From Yamagishiella unicocca (Eukaryota; Chlorophyta; Chlorophyceae; Chlamydomonadales; Volvocaceae), in NCBI GenBank assembly GCA_003116995.1, contig BDSL01000004.1, forward strand, positions 1,736,001 to 1,800,000: DNA of 64,000 nucleotides. Direction: 5' to 3'. Both the position numbers and the translations under genes were made by a program. Below, one piece after another: positions 34,567 to 47,219 of the stretch (positions within the stretch are counted from its first letter, which is position 1; each line of letters starts with the position of its first letter). The notes under the pieces were generated by a model. The model was given only the letters and a program-made list of their open reading frames with translations, was not told the DNA's origin and searched no databases.

Positions 34567-37500
34567 CTACTGCCCCTCGTGATTGCTGGTGGCCACTGAT
34601 ACCGCGGACCCGGCCAGCCGCATGTTGGCCGCAAGGGACTGCCGCGTTACTCGCGCGCCCTTGCGCTCCTCCTCGGTCAGGAGCCCGCCCTCCGCACCGC
34701 CATTGCGGTGCAGCCACTGCTGGAGCACCTCCGGCTCGGGCGTCCAGCGAGCAGCCCGGTTCGATCCCGTCCTCCAGAACGGCATCGCCGCCGGCGGCGG
34801 CTCATTCGCAGCAACCACCGCCGGCTTTCCGGCTTCGACGGCGGCAGCTGCGGAGGCCCCAAGGGCCGGGCCGCGATCCGTGGTTGACCCGAGAGGGGCG
34901 GCTCCGAAACCAGTCACCGCCAACAGCTCGTCCAAGGGGTCAAGCGGCGCCGCCCTATCGCCTGCACACTGCAAGCTGTGGTTCTGCACCCAGCACTCCA
35001 GGGTGCTTCGGGGGGTTATGGACTGGCGGCGGGAGGGATTCCGAGAAGCGGCGCCGCCGGCGGCGCTCACTCGCCGCGCGTTCTGCAGCAACGCCTCCGC
35101 CGAGACGCGGAGCATAGCCGCCGTCAGCGGCAGTCCCACGGCGGGAGATGGCCGCCGAAACGGCTGGGCTCCGAAACCCGGCACGTGACCTGGCGCTGCG
35201 CCGCCCATGCTATAGAACTTAGTCAGCCGGAAGCGGGCCGCGGGCGTGACGTCAGCGGCCGCGTCCGGCGCGTCGGCCGCATTCGCACCGATTGAGGCTG
35301 CGGAGAGAAAGGCGTTTGGCGGCGCCTGAGCGGCAGCCTGGGCGGCGGCGGCAGTCGGGCTGGCGGCGGCGGCGGCGCCAAAGGCATGGGGATGGCGGTG
35401 TTCCTTCCGCGGATTGTCGCCGGCGTCCTCAGTTGGGGCGATGCCGCCTGGGAGGTCCTGCCTGCTGTCGTGAGGGGAGGATTTGTGGGGAGCGTGTGGA
35501 GTGTGTGGGTGAGGGAGTTAGGGTCGCGTAAGGCCACATGCGTGTGTTTTGCTCCCGCAAACCCACGGGGTTGAGGCCACAGGGGTTTGGGGCCTCCTTA
35601 CCCCCCCTCCCTCTGCCCGCGTATTTCCTCCCCCAACGCAAGCACGACGCATGCGTGCAGGCCCCCATCGCACCCGAGGAACACCGGCTCGGAGCGCCGG
35701 TATCGCAACTGCTGCTGCGCCGGCTGGGCGTTGATCATAGCTGCACCGGGCAGCACATCCTCCTCATCAGCTGCTGCCAGCTGCTGCCGCTGTTGCTGCA
35801 GCAGTGGCGGCCCCAAGCTGAGGACTGCCGGCTCCTGCCACCTCATGCTCCTGCCCTGCTGCGCACGCAGCGCGTGCAGCTGCTGCTGCTGCCGCTGAGG
35901 ACTCCACTCCTCCAACACCGCCAGCTGCTGCTGCCGGTGCTCATTGGAAGCCGCACCCCCAGCAGCGGGTTCGGTCGACTCGGCCTGCAGGGCCTCCACC
36001 AGGACGCCTGGCTCCACGCCCATAGAACGCATGCGCAGCAGCTCCGTTGCCACCATCTGGCGGGCTTGCCGCGTGTCCAGCTGCTGCCAGCACTCCACAC
36101 TGCTGCCGCTGCTATCGCTGAGCCGGCGGCGGCGGCCGCGGCCGCCGCCGTTCTCGCCGCCCTCCCCGTCCTCGTCCTCCTGCTCGTCCTCCTGCTCGTC
36201 CTCCTCGTCTCCGCAGTCGCCAGCGGAGTTCAGGCCGGCAGTTGCGCCCAGGCTGTGCGCGGTCCTCGTCATGTAGTCCTCCAGGGAGGACGCAGAGGGC
36301 GTTTGGACGCGTACGACAGCGTCCTGCGCCGCCTCGTCCAGGAAGGCCGTGTCGCCTCGGCCGTCGTCGTACGGCCACTCGCTGCCGTTCCTGGCCGCTG
36401 CGACGTCGACGACGGCGGCGGCGGTGCCGCCGCCGCCGCCGCCGCCGCCGCCGGGCACGCCGCTGACGGAGAGCCATGTCCTCTGCCTGGCGGCCTCTGG
36501 CGGTGCGAGGGCTCCAAGGTCACTCGGCGTAGGAGAGACGCTGCGAGCGGCGCCGGCGGCGGCAACGGGTCCGTCCGGCACCTCCGGAAACGTGTTCGGG
36601 CCGGGGCTGTCGGGCACCACCGCGCCATCCTCGCAATCCTTCTCCGCCGCGTCCTCCGCGTCATCGGCTTCGCCCATACTGCGCAGCCGCAGCAGCGGCT
36701 CCGTCCTGTCGGCAGACACGCCGTCGCTGCCTCGGCCCCGCCGCCACGGCGGCCCCGCGCCGTCGACCTCCGACGCCACCTCCAGCGGTGGCGGCGGCGC
36801 TGGCCTGGCGGCGAGGGGCACGTACGGCAGCTCCGTGTGGTCTCGTATCGCCTTCGCCACATGAAGACGCCAGCGGCTGGACTCCGAGCCCACTCCCTGC
36901 AGGTTTGCAGCGCCGTTGCTGCGTTTGGCTGGAGACACGTCCAGCCCCTCCAGCTTGTCCTCCGCCGCCGACGACGGTGATACGAACCCGCCGGCGGTCA
37001 GGCGCCGTGCCCGGCCTGCCGCCCCAGCCGACGGCTCCACCGCCGCCAGGCCGGCAACTACCCCACGCAGCTTCCCCGGCGGCGCCGTCCTTCGTTCGAG
37101 GTCGAAACACACTGGGTTTGAGCCTCGTCCGCCGCCTTCGTATGCTCCGAAACCAGCTGGCGGCTGCTTGGTCGGCGACAGCAGCTGCTGCACCCTGTCT
37201 CCCAGCGGTTCTTCGTCATCTGACACCTCCGTCGCCGTCGTCGCCTCCGCCGCTGTAACCCGATGGAGCGACAGTATCGCCCGCAGCAGCGGCGGCGGCG
37301 GCGCCGGAGGCAACGATTCCATGCTGCCGGTTAGCCTGCCGCTGCCGGTGTCATCGACGGTGCCGCCGCCCTGCGGCGCCCCCGTCGGCAGCGGCAGGAC
37401 CGCGTTACGCGAGGCCGCACGGCCCAACGCCGCGGCTCCTCCAATGGGACCCGTCGCCGACGGGCTGATGCCGCCGCCGCCGCCGCCACTGCTTGCCCGT

Positions 37501-40500
37501 CCCCTGGACAGCTGACGTGTCATGCGGTGTACGAGCGACAAGCGGCCCCCCTCGCCGCCGCCGGCGCCGCCAGCGATGCTGGAGGCCGATATCGCTACTG
37601 ACCGCCCGCCGTGGGGGCTGCCGCCGGAGCTGGCACCAGTGCTCGCTCCATCCAGCTGCAATGCGTTCTGGGTCACGACGGCCAGCTGGCGGGAAGGTGG
37701 CTGGTGCTGCATGGACGTGGACTTGGGCAAGAAGCCCCGGGCGGGGTCGAAGCCCTTGGCCGGGGACCCGTTGGCCGAGCCGTGACCCGGTGAGTCTGAG
37801 AACCAGCCGCTGGCCGCCGAGGCGGCGCCGCCCCTGGCGCCGGCGCCGTGCCCCGCCGGCCAGCGGCCGGCTTTGGGGCTGATGGGCGTCGACACAGCCA
37901 GGTGGCTGCCAGAGAGGGCCTCCGACTGCGGCAGAGCGGCAGAGCCGCCAGCTCCACCAGCTCCGCCAGCTACCCCCGCGAAGCCGCCGCTGAGGCCTGA
38001 CTCAGCTGGCTGCGCCGGCCAGCCGGTTGGAAGTCCACCAGCGGCGGCGGCGGAGCCGCCGGCGCCATCGCTCCCGACGCCGTACAGCTCCTGGCCAGCG
38101 CCGCCGCCGCCGCCGCCGACCTCCAGGAGCTCGCCCTGCCCAGCGCCGCCGGGGCCTTGTTCGGTAGCGGCAGCCGAGGCCGGAAACCCGACCATGCCGC
38201 TCGAGTCCCAGTGGACTTGGCCACTGGGCGAGACCGCCAACTCTCCGCCCTGACGAGGCGGACCGGAAGCCGCCGCCCTGAGGGCCAGGGCTGCTGCCGC
38301 CCCAGAAGTGAGGCCCGACCTGCGCTCCTCAAAGGCACCGGTGCATTCCAGGCCCGCCTCCGCGCCGCCCTCGGGCGCGGGTTGCGCCTCACCCGCTTCG
38401 GGCGTACCGTCGGCGCCGCCAGTGACGTCCAAGGCAGGCGGCAGGGCGGCTGGGCTGCGGGCGCCGGAAACGTTGACGAATAAGGGTTCCTTCCCCGACT
38501 TGGCGCGGCGGAGGCTGCTGGACTTGAGGATGGACTTCTGTGAGGGCGGGGGCCAGGGAGGGTGAGGGAGCGGGAGGGAGCGGGCCAGGGAGGGCGGAGC
38601 GCGAAGGGAGGGGGAGTGGGTCTATTTGGGCCGCGACAGGGCCGGGGGCAAGGCGGGAGTTGCAGGCAAGTCAGTTCCAGGACGTGGTGGTGGTGGTGGA
38701 AATTGTGGTGTTGGTGGCGATCGTGGTGATGGTGGTGGGGCGGGGGCCGGGCTACCTGCGGCTGTAGCGACAGCGCCGGCTGTAGTTTACGTCCGCTGCG
38801 ACTCATGAGTCCGCCAGGGGCACGCAGCGGCGCCGCGGACGAATGGCCGCCGCCGCCGCCACCGGTGCCGCCGCCGCCGCTGGTGTCAGCTCGATGGCTC
38901 CGGAGCATGAACGTGTCCGATAGCGCCTTGGACAGCCGCTTGGAGGAGCCGGTTTTCTGCTGCTGCAGCGCCTGCGTGCAACAAGGTCAGGATAGCCAAG
39001 GGCCAGGTGCCAAGGCGAATTCAGCCACGGGGGGAGGCAGCACGACGACGCGTGTTGACCGTGGCAGTTGGTTCCGGTATGGCACACGGCGAATGGCGCT
39101 GCTTCGCAGGTCTCGACGGTGCTGCCGTCCCGCCCCAGGCCCCTCCCCTCCCCTCCCCTCCCCACAGTAGCCGGTTCTTGTTTGTAACCCTCCACACAGG
39201 CGCGAGCTCCCAGCTGCCACCACCAGCCCCGAAACCACCACCACCACCACCACCAGCCCCGAAACCACCACCACGACCCGCACCCCGCACCCCGATGGCG
39301 GCATCCCCCCCCACCTCCTTGCGCTCCATCGCAACGACCGCCAGGTCGTCCTGGCCCTGGTAACCGTCGTAACGGTCCCGAGGGCGGCTCCGAAAGCAAA
39401 GCCAGGTCCACAGCCGTCCGCGCCGGCTTCCGCCACCACCGTCGCCGCCGCCCCTGTCGTACACGTCGGCCTGTCCTAGGACGGTGGGCGCTCCGAAGAC
39501 CAATGCATGGCTGGCGCTGCTCCCCGGTGAGTCCCGCTCGCTGCAGGGTCCGCTCGTCCCGGCGCTGGCGGCGGCGGCGGTGGCGTCGCTCACCTGTCGC
39601 AGCGGCGACGTCGGCGACGACGGCGAGCCAACGCCGCCACGGTGCGTGGCCCCGGCGCCCAGTAGCGATGCCCCTCGAGCGCTCGACACCGCCACTATGC
39701 CGTTGCCGCAGCGGTTGCCGTTGCCGCCGCTGGGCAACGAGTGCCGGCCTTGCGGCAGCGGGCCGCCGCTGGAGGACCCCGCTGAGCCCGCCCGCGCGAG
39801 CGAGTAGCCCTGCCCCTGCCCCGGGATCGGGCCCGAAGCTGATGTGTTTTGCTGCAAGCGGGACATCGCCAGGTGCGACCCGCGCAGTGCGGACTGCGGC
39901 CGCGATCCGCCGGGGTCTGATGCGCGCGTGGCGGCGCCGGCCAGCCGGGATATCCCCACCGCTGACGCGGCGGCGGCGGTGCCGTTCGTCGCCGCCGCCC
40001 TGAGCGGCGCGTCCAGTATCGCGGTCAGTGCTGATGCGGGCCTTATGTGGGTCACGTGCGGGTCGCCGGGGGCGAGCGTGAAGGCCTGCGAGCTGTGGCC
40101 GTGGCCGTGGTGGCCGGGGTGGGGCGGCACGGAGCCGGCCGACCCAGGTGCCGTCACGGCAGCAGCGGCAGCCGCTGCTCGCTGGTACTGCGCCAGCGTG
40201 GTGCGCGGCCCCGCTCCGGGATGGACGCCCACGGTGCTGCTGTTGATGCTGGTTCCGGAGCTGCTCAGCAGCAGCGCGTCGTCGTGAGAGGAGTGCTGCG
40301 ACAGGCCTGCAGCGCCCCCCCGGTGGGCGCCCATGCTGCGGGAGGATGCGAGCTTTTGCAGGGCTGGGCTGGGTCCAAAAGTGGGGCCAGGGTACGGCCC
40401 GGGTCCCATTATTCGTCCAAAGGCGACACCGTCATTCCGGTCCCGAGGCTCAACAGCATGTGGTCCCGCTGAGGGAGTCGGGATGTGGCCGGCACGTGGC

Positions 40501-40523
40501 ATAAAGGCCTGCGTGTGCGGCAT
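34567..40523 (-). CDS. Large low-complexity protein of unknown function, 4 exons
   Basis: Spliced model: 40523-39315, 38971-38756, 38537-35674, 35464-34567, 5,187 bases, 1,728 residues, all phases fit (donors GAG|GTGGGG, CAG|GTAGCC, GG|GTGCGA; the acceptor of exon 4 could be 3 bases further). The protein is rich in Gly, Ala, Ser and Pro, with poly-Gly and poly-Gln tracts and a strongly acidic patch (GDEEDEQEDEQEDEDG, near residue 1,240). Islands of normal sequence are few: SSKRLSKALSDTFMLRSHR across exon 2, KSILKSSSLRRAKSGKEPL at the start of exon 3, a helix-prone RQARQMVATELLRMRSMGVE, and RSTLECWVQNHSL in exon 4. No catalytic domain, signal peptide or membrane segment is seen. It is probably largely disordered; basic Ser-rich islands would suit phosphorylation. 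The upstream start may be missed, since exons before 40,523 cannot be excluded. Confidence 0.55.
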
Positions 40524-41016
40524 GCTGGCGACTGGGGGCGTTCAGGATGTATACGGTCCGAGCAACGGAACCTGGTGGGCGAGCTACGTCGTCCTGCTGG
40601 GCCCTCGAAGGAGGACACCAGAGACGTCAAGGAGAAGCCGCGCAGTAGCTTCGGCTATGGCGCCCCGAACCTGAGCTGCAGCAATTGGCATTTGGGGGCG
40701 CAGGAGAGGACACCTTGAATTGCGGCCAAAGGACATACGTACTACGTCCTCAATATTCAGGTGTTCTACCCCTATCGCCAAGGGGGAGCATGCAGCTGTG
40801 GACGCCGATATGTGATTAACATTTGGGTCAGGAAGGTCGAACTTCCCCCCCATTCATGGACGACTCAAGCGTGCAAGACAGAGGAGTTGACTGCATGCCA
40901 TGGGCCAATACGAATCAATCCTCTCCCTGCTCCGGTCCATGTTGCTTGCCGACTGTCGTCGTCACGTTCGTCTCCGAGTTCCATCTCTTTGGAAGTGACA
41001 AATGATCACAACTCAC

Positions 41017-41167
41017 CTTTATGATATCTAACGCGTAAAAGTTCCATTGAACCGGCCACTTAACCCGACGTCCTTTGAAACCAACTCGTTTCTCCTGTTC
41101 TGCCCCAGCCAAACGCTTCCAATTCGTGAGCGTGACGTTGGTAACATTGCTATACACCGGTATGCGC
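41017..41167 (-). pseudogene. Possible isolated pherophorin-domain exon
   Basis: Open minus-strand stretch with an AG before it (GTCAG|GCGC at 41,168) and a perfect donor after it (AAG|GTGAGT at 41,016). It reads VYSNVTNVTLTNW and later VQWNFYALDIIK, which resembles the NVTITNS and [13 protein letters not shown] parts of the two pherophorin genes in this window, with an insertion of about 20 residues between. No signal-peptide exon, shaft or NNYECCP block was found around it. It is either a decayed copy or a diverged gene whose other exons I missed. Confidence 0.28.
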
Positions 41168-42797
41168 CTGACATTAGGCCGATGAGGAGATACGAGGATT
41201 CACCTCATTGTGGCAATGAGCGGTTGAGTCAGAGGCGTTTGTGAAGAACCCAAGCCAACATATCTGACGTGTTGAAGGGGATTTGTCGTTGTTGCTACGC
41301 GCTCTGCAAGTTGCCTAACTGTCCGAGTCCCCAGCCTTTTTTCGCCGTACTTCACAGCTTACGGTCAAATGCCGTAGGTTTTACGATGGGCCCGGGTCCC
41401 TGATTTAAAAAAATCTTCAATATTATCACACACGTTTGCGTTTAAGCTCGTTTCTCGCTAGGCTACCCTGCAGCGTGTTAGCGGTGTCGTACCTTCGCCC
41501 GCTCGTGTGCCGGTGTGCGCTCTCTGCGTTGCGCTTTAGCAGGCCTCACTGCCCGTTATGGTAGTACCGAGATACCGTACTATCCACCCTCCCAGTTTGT
41601 GCCGTGCCGTGCCGTGCGCCTTCGGGGACGACTGGCGAGGTCTCCGGAGTTCCGAAACGGAGTTCGTGTTGTTTTGCCCTGTATGGCATTCCCGAGCGTC
41701 CTCGGCGACCTCTGTGCCGGGAAGGAGCTTGTGCCGACCTATTGCTGAGCGCACTGTCTGACGACTCTTACATTGGGCATTGGGGGTCGGACGGGCAACG
41801 CTTTTGCCGTCCAATTGTTTTCCACCGTCGCTGTAACACTGTTGATCAGTACGCTCAACGTGGCAAGGTCCTTGCTATATGTAGGTCATGAGGATGGGCG
41901 TTGCTCGGTTGCTGGCTCGTTTCAGAGATTCAGACGCGTCAGACGAAATCACGGACCGATGTGCTGCTGCGCATCCGACCTGGTAGTGGTACCTTTAATT
42001 TTATGAAACATAACCATAACAATGGTTCTGGTTTATTCCGGTACCTTACATACAACCATTTACACGGTTTTCTTTCAAGGAAAACGGTGAGAGGAATATC
42101 TAATATGATATTGGCATTACGGTAGTTGCTAAACAATCCTGTAAGCAGCCGCTGAAGTTACACGCACCTTATTTTCAGCCCGGAGCGAGTTCCCTCCCCC
42201 CCCCAGGAGGAAAGTTCTTGAAGCTCGACAAGTGTTGCAGGGCACAGTTGAAACAGTGTCCGTACAGCCTTGCTAACATGATGTGTGAAGTTGCCCAGAG
42301 TGGCCTTAATAGGATCCGCTAGGATGAGAAGACGTTACCTCACTGCACCTCACTGCCGCTTCTTCGAAGCCTTTCGAAGCCAGTGCGGCGAGCCTGCCCT
42401 AAGGCACTTCCCCCAGAGCACTAAGCGATTACAAGCGCGGGGAAATTTTCCTTGCAGGGGTTCACCCAGCAACGCCACACCCTAACAGTCCCTCACCGAC
42501 AACACACGATCCGCTTGCCGCCTAAATTACGCTGTCTCCATTACTCATAACTTGTAACATAACTTCTAACTTGAACCTGCAACGTAACATATACCCTCAC
42601 CTTCGCGGCATGGAGAAGGTGTTTGAGGTGGAAGTGAGGCGTCACGACGGTCGGCGGCCTCGAACGCACCCCCTCCCTCTCGCATTCAAGCAGACTGCCG
42701 TAAGGTACTTTTCATCGCCTGCATGGGCAGACACACGCAACCACACCGGGTGCCAAACACATCCTGCTTGCCTCTCTCCTTCTCCTCCCCTCTCCCA

Positions 42798-42802
42798 TTA
42801 CA
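42798..42802 (-). terminator. Volvocine poly(A) signal TGTAA
   Basis: TGTAA on the minus strand about 50 bases after the stop codon at 42,851, a usual distance. It supports the 3' end of the gene to the right. Confidence 0.55.
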
Positions 42803-42850
42803 CCCACTACACCCAGCTCTACACCCGGCTACGGACCCGCCGCCCCAGCG

Positions 42851-45177
42851 TCATCTGCCGAACCGCTGCTCTGTGCGCAGGAACTTGGCCATCGCCTCGT
42901 CGACTCGCGCCCTGCACAGCCCGCGGCTGGGACCCAGGTGCAGGATTTCCGAGGTGGCCACTTGGAGCGGCGGGTATCCCGCCAGGGTCAGCACGGGGCC
43001 CACCACCTGCGGCAGCCAAGGGACGCGGCAGCAGAGGGAGCGCCAGGGGGACCGCTGGGAGGTTTGGTCTGGGGCAACATTGGTTGTGTGGCGAGAGGCG
43101 AGGGGGCGAGAGGGGGAGGGAGGTAGCGGGGGCGCCGCAGGAGCAGAAGCATATGCAACTTCGGGTGCACTTGCGGAGGAGACGCCGCAAGGGCACAGCG
43201 GCGCGCGTCAGAGCGGTGGGGTGAGGTTGGGGCCAAGGTGGCGGCGAGCAGGGCACATCACGGGCACATCAGAGTGCCGTGCGCGTGGCGTACGCCATTA
43301 TACATTGTGCACCAGCAATGCAGGCGCAGCACTTTGAGCCGAGGGTCAGGCCAGGCCACGTCAGCCGCCCGCCGCCTCCCCCCTACCCCGCCTGCGCGCC
43401 GCTCCCCACATCTCACCAGGACCAACTCCGACTGCACCAGCACGGCCGGCCCGGCCACCTCCGCCATCTGGCTGCGCAGCCGCGACAGCCCCTCCCGGTA
43501 AGGCCCGCCCTGCGCAGCGCACGGCGCGTTGGGTGAGTCATGGAACCAGAATCCAACCATGTCGTGCGCACACTCAGGGGAAGGCTCGGTGCCGCTCGTG
43601 GATAAACGCACGAGCGGCATCGTGGATAAAGGGTACAGGTGGAGGTTGCTCGGAGGCATGTAGAGAGCCGCACATGCCCCCAGGATTTATAGACATGTGC
43701 GCGGCCGCGAAGTCCCCTTGTGCCGACGACGACGTCATTCCCTCAGCACAGTAGCAGCCCTTCCCCTTCCCCCCGCCGCCGCGGCCCTTCTCCCCGCGCC
43801 ACCGGCGGTCAACCGCAAGCACCCCCACTCCAGCTCCAGCCCGCACCCCCGCACCTTGAGCTGAACCACACCCCCGCATGCGGCACACACACCGCCCGTA
43901 CGTGCCGCCTGCAGCACAGGCGAGAACCCGTCCTCAGCAGACAGCAGGTGCACACGAACGCAGCGCCCGCCGCGGGCGGCTGGCTCCGAAGCAGCATCCG
44001 GCCGCCCTTCCGCCGGCTGCCGCTGGCTGTAGTGACTGCAGGAGATGTGCTGGCAGTGATGGTGGTCGTGCTGCTGCTGCTGCTGCTGCTGCTGCAGCCC
44101 GTTTTCCGGCCCCAACCGGCCACCCCGCGTCGGTAAACAAGCCTGGTCTAATTGGTCACTGCAGCACGCTGTTGCGGCGCGCGGCGACCTGAGCTCGTCC
44201 AGATCCAGACCCGGAGCCGCAGCCGCCCCATCAGACAGCCTGGGCCCGGGCACCGGCCCCGGCTCGCCGCTAGCAGGTGACGGAGGCGGCTGGGAGCCGC
44301 CCTGGCGGGATTCCGCCAGCCCGCTTGATGGCCCGCAACAGCTAGCGGCCGGAAGAGGCGGGTCCGCGGCATTGCCTTCGCACCCAGATGTCTCAGGGCT
44401 TTGCCGGCAGTTAGAAACATCATGAGCTGCTGCGGCGGCGGCGGCTGCCGAGCTTCCATGGGCGGCACCGCCGCATAACGGACCGTTGCAGCCTCCCTCT
44501 GAGCAGCCCGCTGCCGCTGGCGGTGTCGTGGGGCCGCCCGGGTGAGGCCCGGCTGGCGATGCCGATTGCTGCCGACAGCTGCTGCCGGCCGGCGAAGCAA
44601 GGGTCGTGGGGTGGAGGAGCAGCGGGCCCATGTCCGAGCTCGCTGCCGCACCGGGGGCTCGCGCTGCGTGCAGCTCCAACTGGGAGGCTGGTCCGTGGTG
44701 GTTCCTCGCTGACGCGAAGGACGCTGCTCGGCTGCAAGCCTGTGTCGTGTGGTCGCTCCTTTGGGCCTCCCTGGAGCTGCGCAGCGGCGGGATCGGAATG
44801 GTAGGAGGAAAAACGTTCGGATGGTGGAGGTACAAGGCCAGGCAGGCACTGAAAGTCAAGCGCAGGCGCTGCGCAAATCCGCGATACTGCCGAGATGTTG
44901 CTCGGTGCAGGGTGGCAGAATGTGTGCATGGGACGTGTAACGGCGATCCCGGCGTTTGGGTCATTGTGTATCCCGACGGACCGGCCTGGAAGCGTCTGAC
45001 TTGCCCATAGGTGCTGCGGAAATTGGACGTGTAGCCGTGTGCTCGTGCGCCATGGACGTGTCCTGGTATGTACCGCACGGGAAGGGCACTGAGCTTGCAA
45101 GACATTACCTGCAGGAGTCGCACGTTATTTTTCGGCCCACAGGCCCATCTCGCCATCCAACCTGCGTAGAGGCGCAA
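42851..45177 (-). CDS. Protein of unknown function, 3 exons, start uncertain
   Basis: Spliced model: 45177-43855, 43509-43417, 43006-42851, 1,572 bases, 523 residues, all junctions in phase 0 (AAG|GTGCGG, CTG|GTGAGA). The first 380 residues are low complexity (Ala/Ser/Pro, poly-Gln, His run). The conserved-looking part is C-terminal: RCVRVHLLSAEDGFSPVLQ, GGVCAACGGVVQLK, then GGPYREGLSRLRSQMAEV, VLVQSELVLVVGPVLTLAG, and YPPLQVATSEILHLG to the end (VDEAMAKFLRTEQRFGR). The regular alternation of hydrophobic and charged residues in exons 2 and 3 and the TGTAA 50 bases downstream support the 3' part. I do not recognise the family. The 5' end (before about 44,850) is doubtful: the sequence there is less GC-rich and could be intron or untranslated. 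Confidence 0.5.
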
Positions 45178-47219
45178 ATGGAGAGTCTAGCCCGCCAACG
45201 CGAGGACGTTCCGGTCCCGGAGAGTTAATCCAAGCAAATCCAAACCTGTATGTAGCAATCCTGATTTGACAACTCGATTTGCAGATCGTGTGACTTGGCT
45301 TTAATGTCGCCTGGCGCAATGTATGACAACAAGCGACGAACGAACCGTTACCGCGGCTTTGCGTCACCTCAAAGGCGAGGCAGCTGATTACCAGTATACC
45401 TGACGGATCGTAAATGCAAAAATTCTCCATGTTCTCCTGAATACACCTGCGAGGATGCCACTCGCAACGCTTACGATTGGTCTGGAAAAAACGATCAGGG
45501 CCTTCTGTCCTAAAATGCAGCTTCGCACCATCTGAAGATTGCTGCAAGCTGCTTTATCGCGTAATCATTGGGGGTCTCCTCCGCCCAAACGACTGCGACT
45601 GCCCTCGGCGGACTCGGCTTTGTCCCCTTGTAGACCACTTCTGTCGGTTCATTGCTATGATATGCCAGAAGGGACTGTGCGGACGCTAATACCCAAGAAA
45701 GCAACACCGTGAACCATTCGACGACAAAGAAGCGCAAATTGCGCATTTGCGAGTCAACTCGGGCATGGCCTGCGTAAGTGTCGAGCTGATGTTCAATAGA
45801 AGCCACATGATTGGCAGAAAGTAGGCTGCAAAATGCACGAATGTACGGCTTCGATGTACGAATACACACTGACACGAGCACTGCAAGGGAGCACGGCCCT
45901 GGTTGAGAACATCTTTGTTTACCCCCTAATCTGCAAGGCGTCCCAAGACATTTCGATGTCGGCTGGCAGATTTGCGGGCTTCAGGACTGCAGTCAATACC
46001 GGCACAGTGTCATATTCCTTCGTCTTAAGATTTAATGAGCCAGATGGTCCGCCCATCGCTGCGCCGCTCGCACGCCCCAACCGACCACCATTTTTAACAT
46101 GCCTTCATAAAAACAAATGCTCTCACCGGTGGCCAAACACGGGACAGCACTCCACTCCACACATAGTGCAGCCGTAGCGCCATGTATAACACGACCAAAT
46201 GGTCCAGGATCGCACGGAACCACTCACCTCCGAAAACACAGCGCAAAAAAACCGGACACAACGTCAAGGCATGCAGCGCATCAGATGATCCAAACACCAA
46301 GCGGCATCCTCGAGGAAACGCCAGTGCCGAGACTTGAAGACATATAGCCGTAACTAGTTGTAAATAGGACAACCGAAACACCACGCATCGGCAAACCGCC
46401 TCTTGTCCCTGATCTGCGTTAGAACACCTAAACGGTAGAAACTCCTTGAAGATTAGCCTGCCTTCGGACCATGCCGCAAGCCCACTGGCAAAACGTAAAA
46501 GATAATGCATTCAAAAGCCAGAATTCACGCTACCCCCATTCCTAGACCAGGGATCCGCTCCTCCAGCCAACGTTGCGCGGAAAGCACCCTAGGCCACACC
46601 GTTGGAGGGCGAAGCATCCCTGAAACAACTGCAGCCCTCGTTCGTTTGGTCACCGTCCTCGACAACGCCGAAACCACAAACAAGGAAGAATCACCTCTCA
46701 ACAGTCACGGCTAACAGCCCGCACGTACCTACTGCTGAACGACACAATGGCAGCAAAACGATGCCGCAACTTCACCTCACTGCTCGCCCGGAGCCTCCGC
46801 GGCTCCTGCATTCTTACGGGTCCATACGGTCGTGGGTGGCGGGTTGCGAACCGGACGAGCTGTGACATCAAGCTCCGTAAGCTCGCGTATTTGTGAGCCG
46901 AAGGTCGCATTGGCTTTCCCTCACATCACATCCGCCGGATCCAAGCCCCATTACCCACAGGTACTCTAGACGGACATGGAGCGTTCCAGCTGCACCTAGG
47001 CTCCAGCTGCGCCTAGGCGCAGCAGCTCAGGCGACAACGCCATAATGCAAATGACTGCTGGTGCACAAGCCACCTGCCTCAGAGCTCGTTACGCACGGCT
47101 TAGCGCAGCGGCCCCGAAAAGACAAGCCCTCCGCAATACGCCGGCAACGCTGACGGTAGACCCTCGCGTTCCCTAAGCGGCCGGAAGCCGATTCCAGTTA
47201 CCACACCCGCACCCGTCGG
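45178..47219. other. AT-richer region without a firm gene
   Basis: A minus-strand ATG at 45,746 opens a 78-codon frame beginning with a signal-peptide-like segment (MRNLRFFVVEWFTVLLSWVL), but no continuation could be spliced with confidence. The right end should hold the 3' untranslated region of the bisphosphatase gene. Nothing else seen. Confidence 0.45.

Larger units (their letters stand above)
40524..42850. other. AT-rich region with one possible pherophorin exon relic
   Basis: No complete gene recognised. The part from about 40,700 to 42,700 is AT-richer than the neighbouring genes. One candidate exon is listed separately (41,017-41,167). The rest, apart from the 3' end of the next gene, shows nothing I can name. 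Confidence 0.5.

Noticed and set aside
45125..45746. Possible pherophorin-like gene from a signal-peptide-like ATG at 45,746 and a Cys-containing stretch at 45,310-45,480
   Set aside because: The CC spacing loosely resembles a pherophorin domain, but no convincing acceptor/donor pair joins the parts and the shaft is missing.
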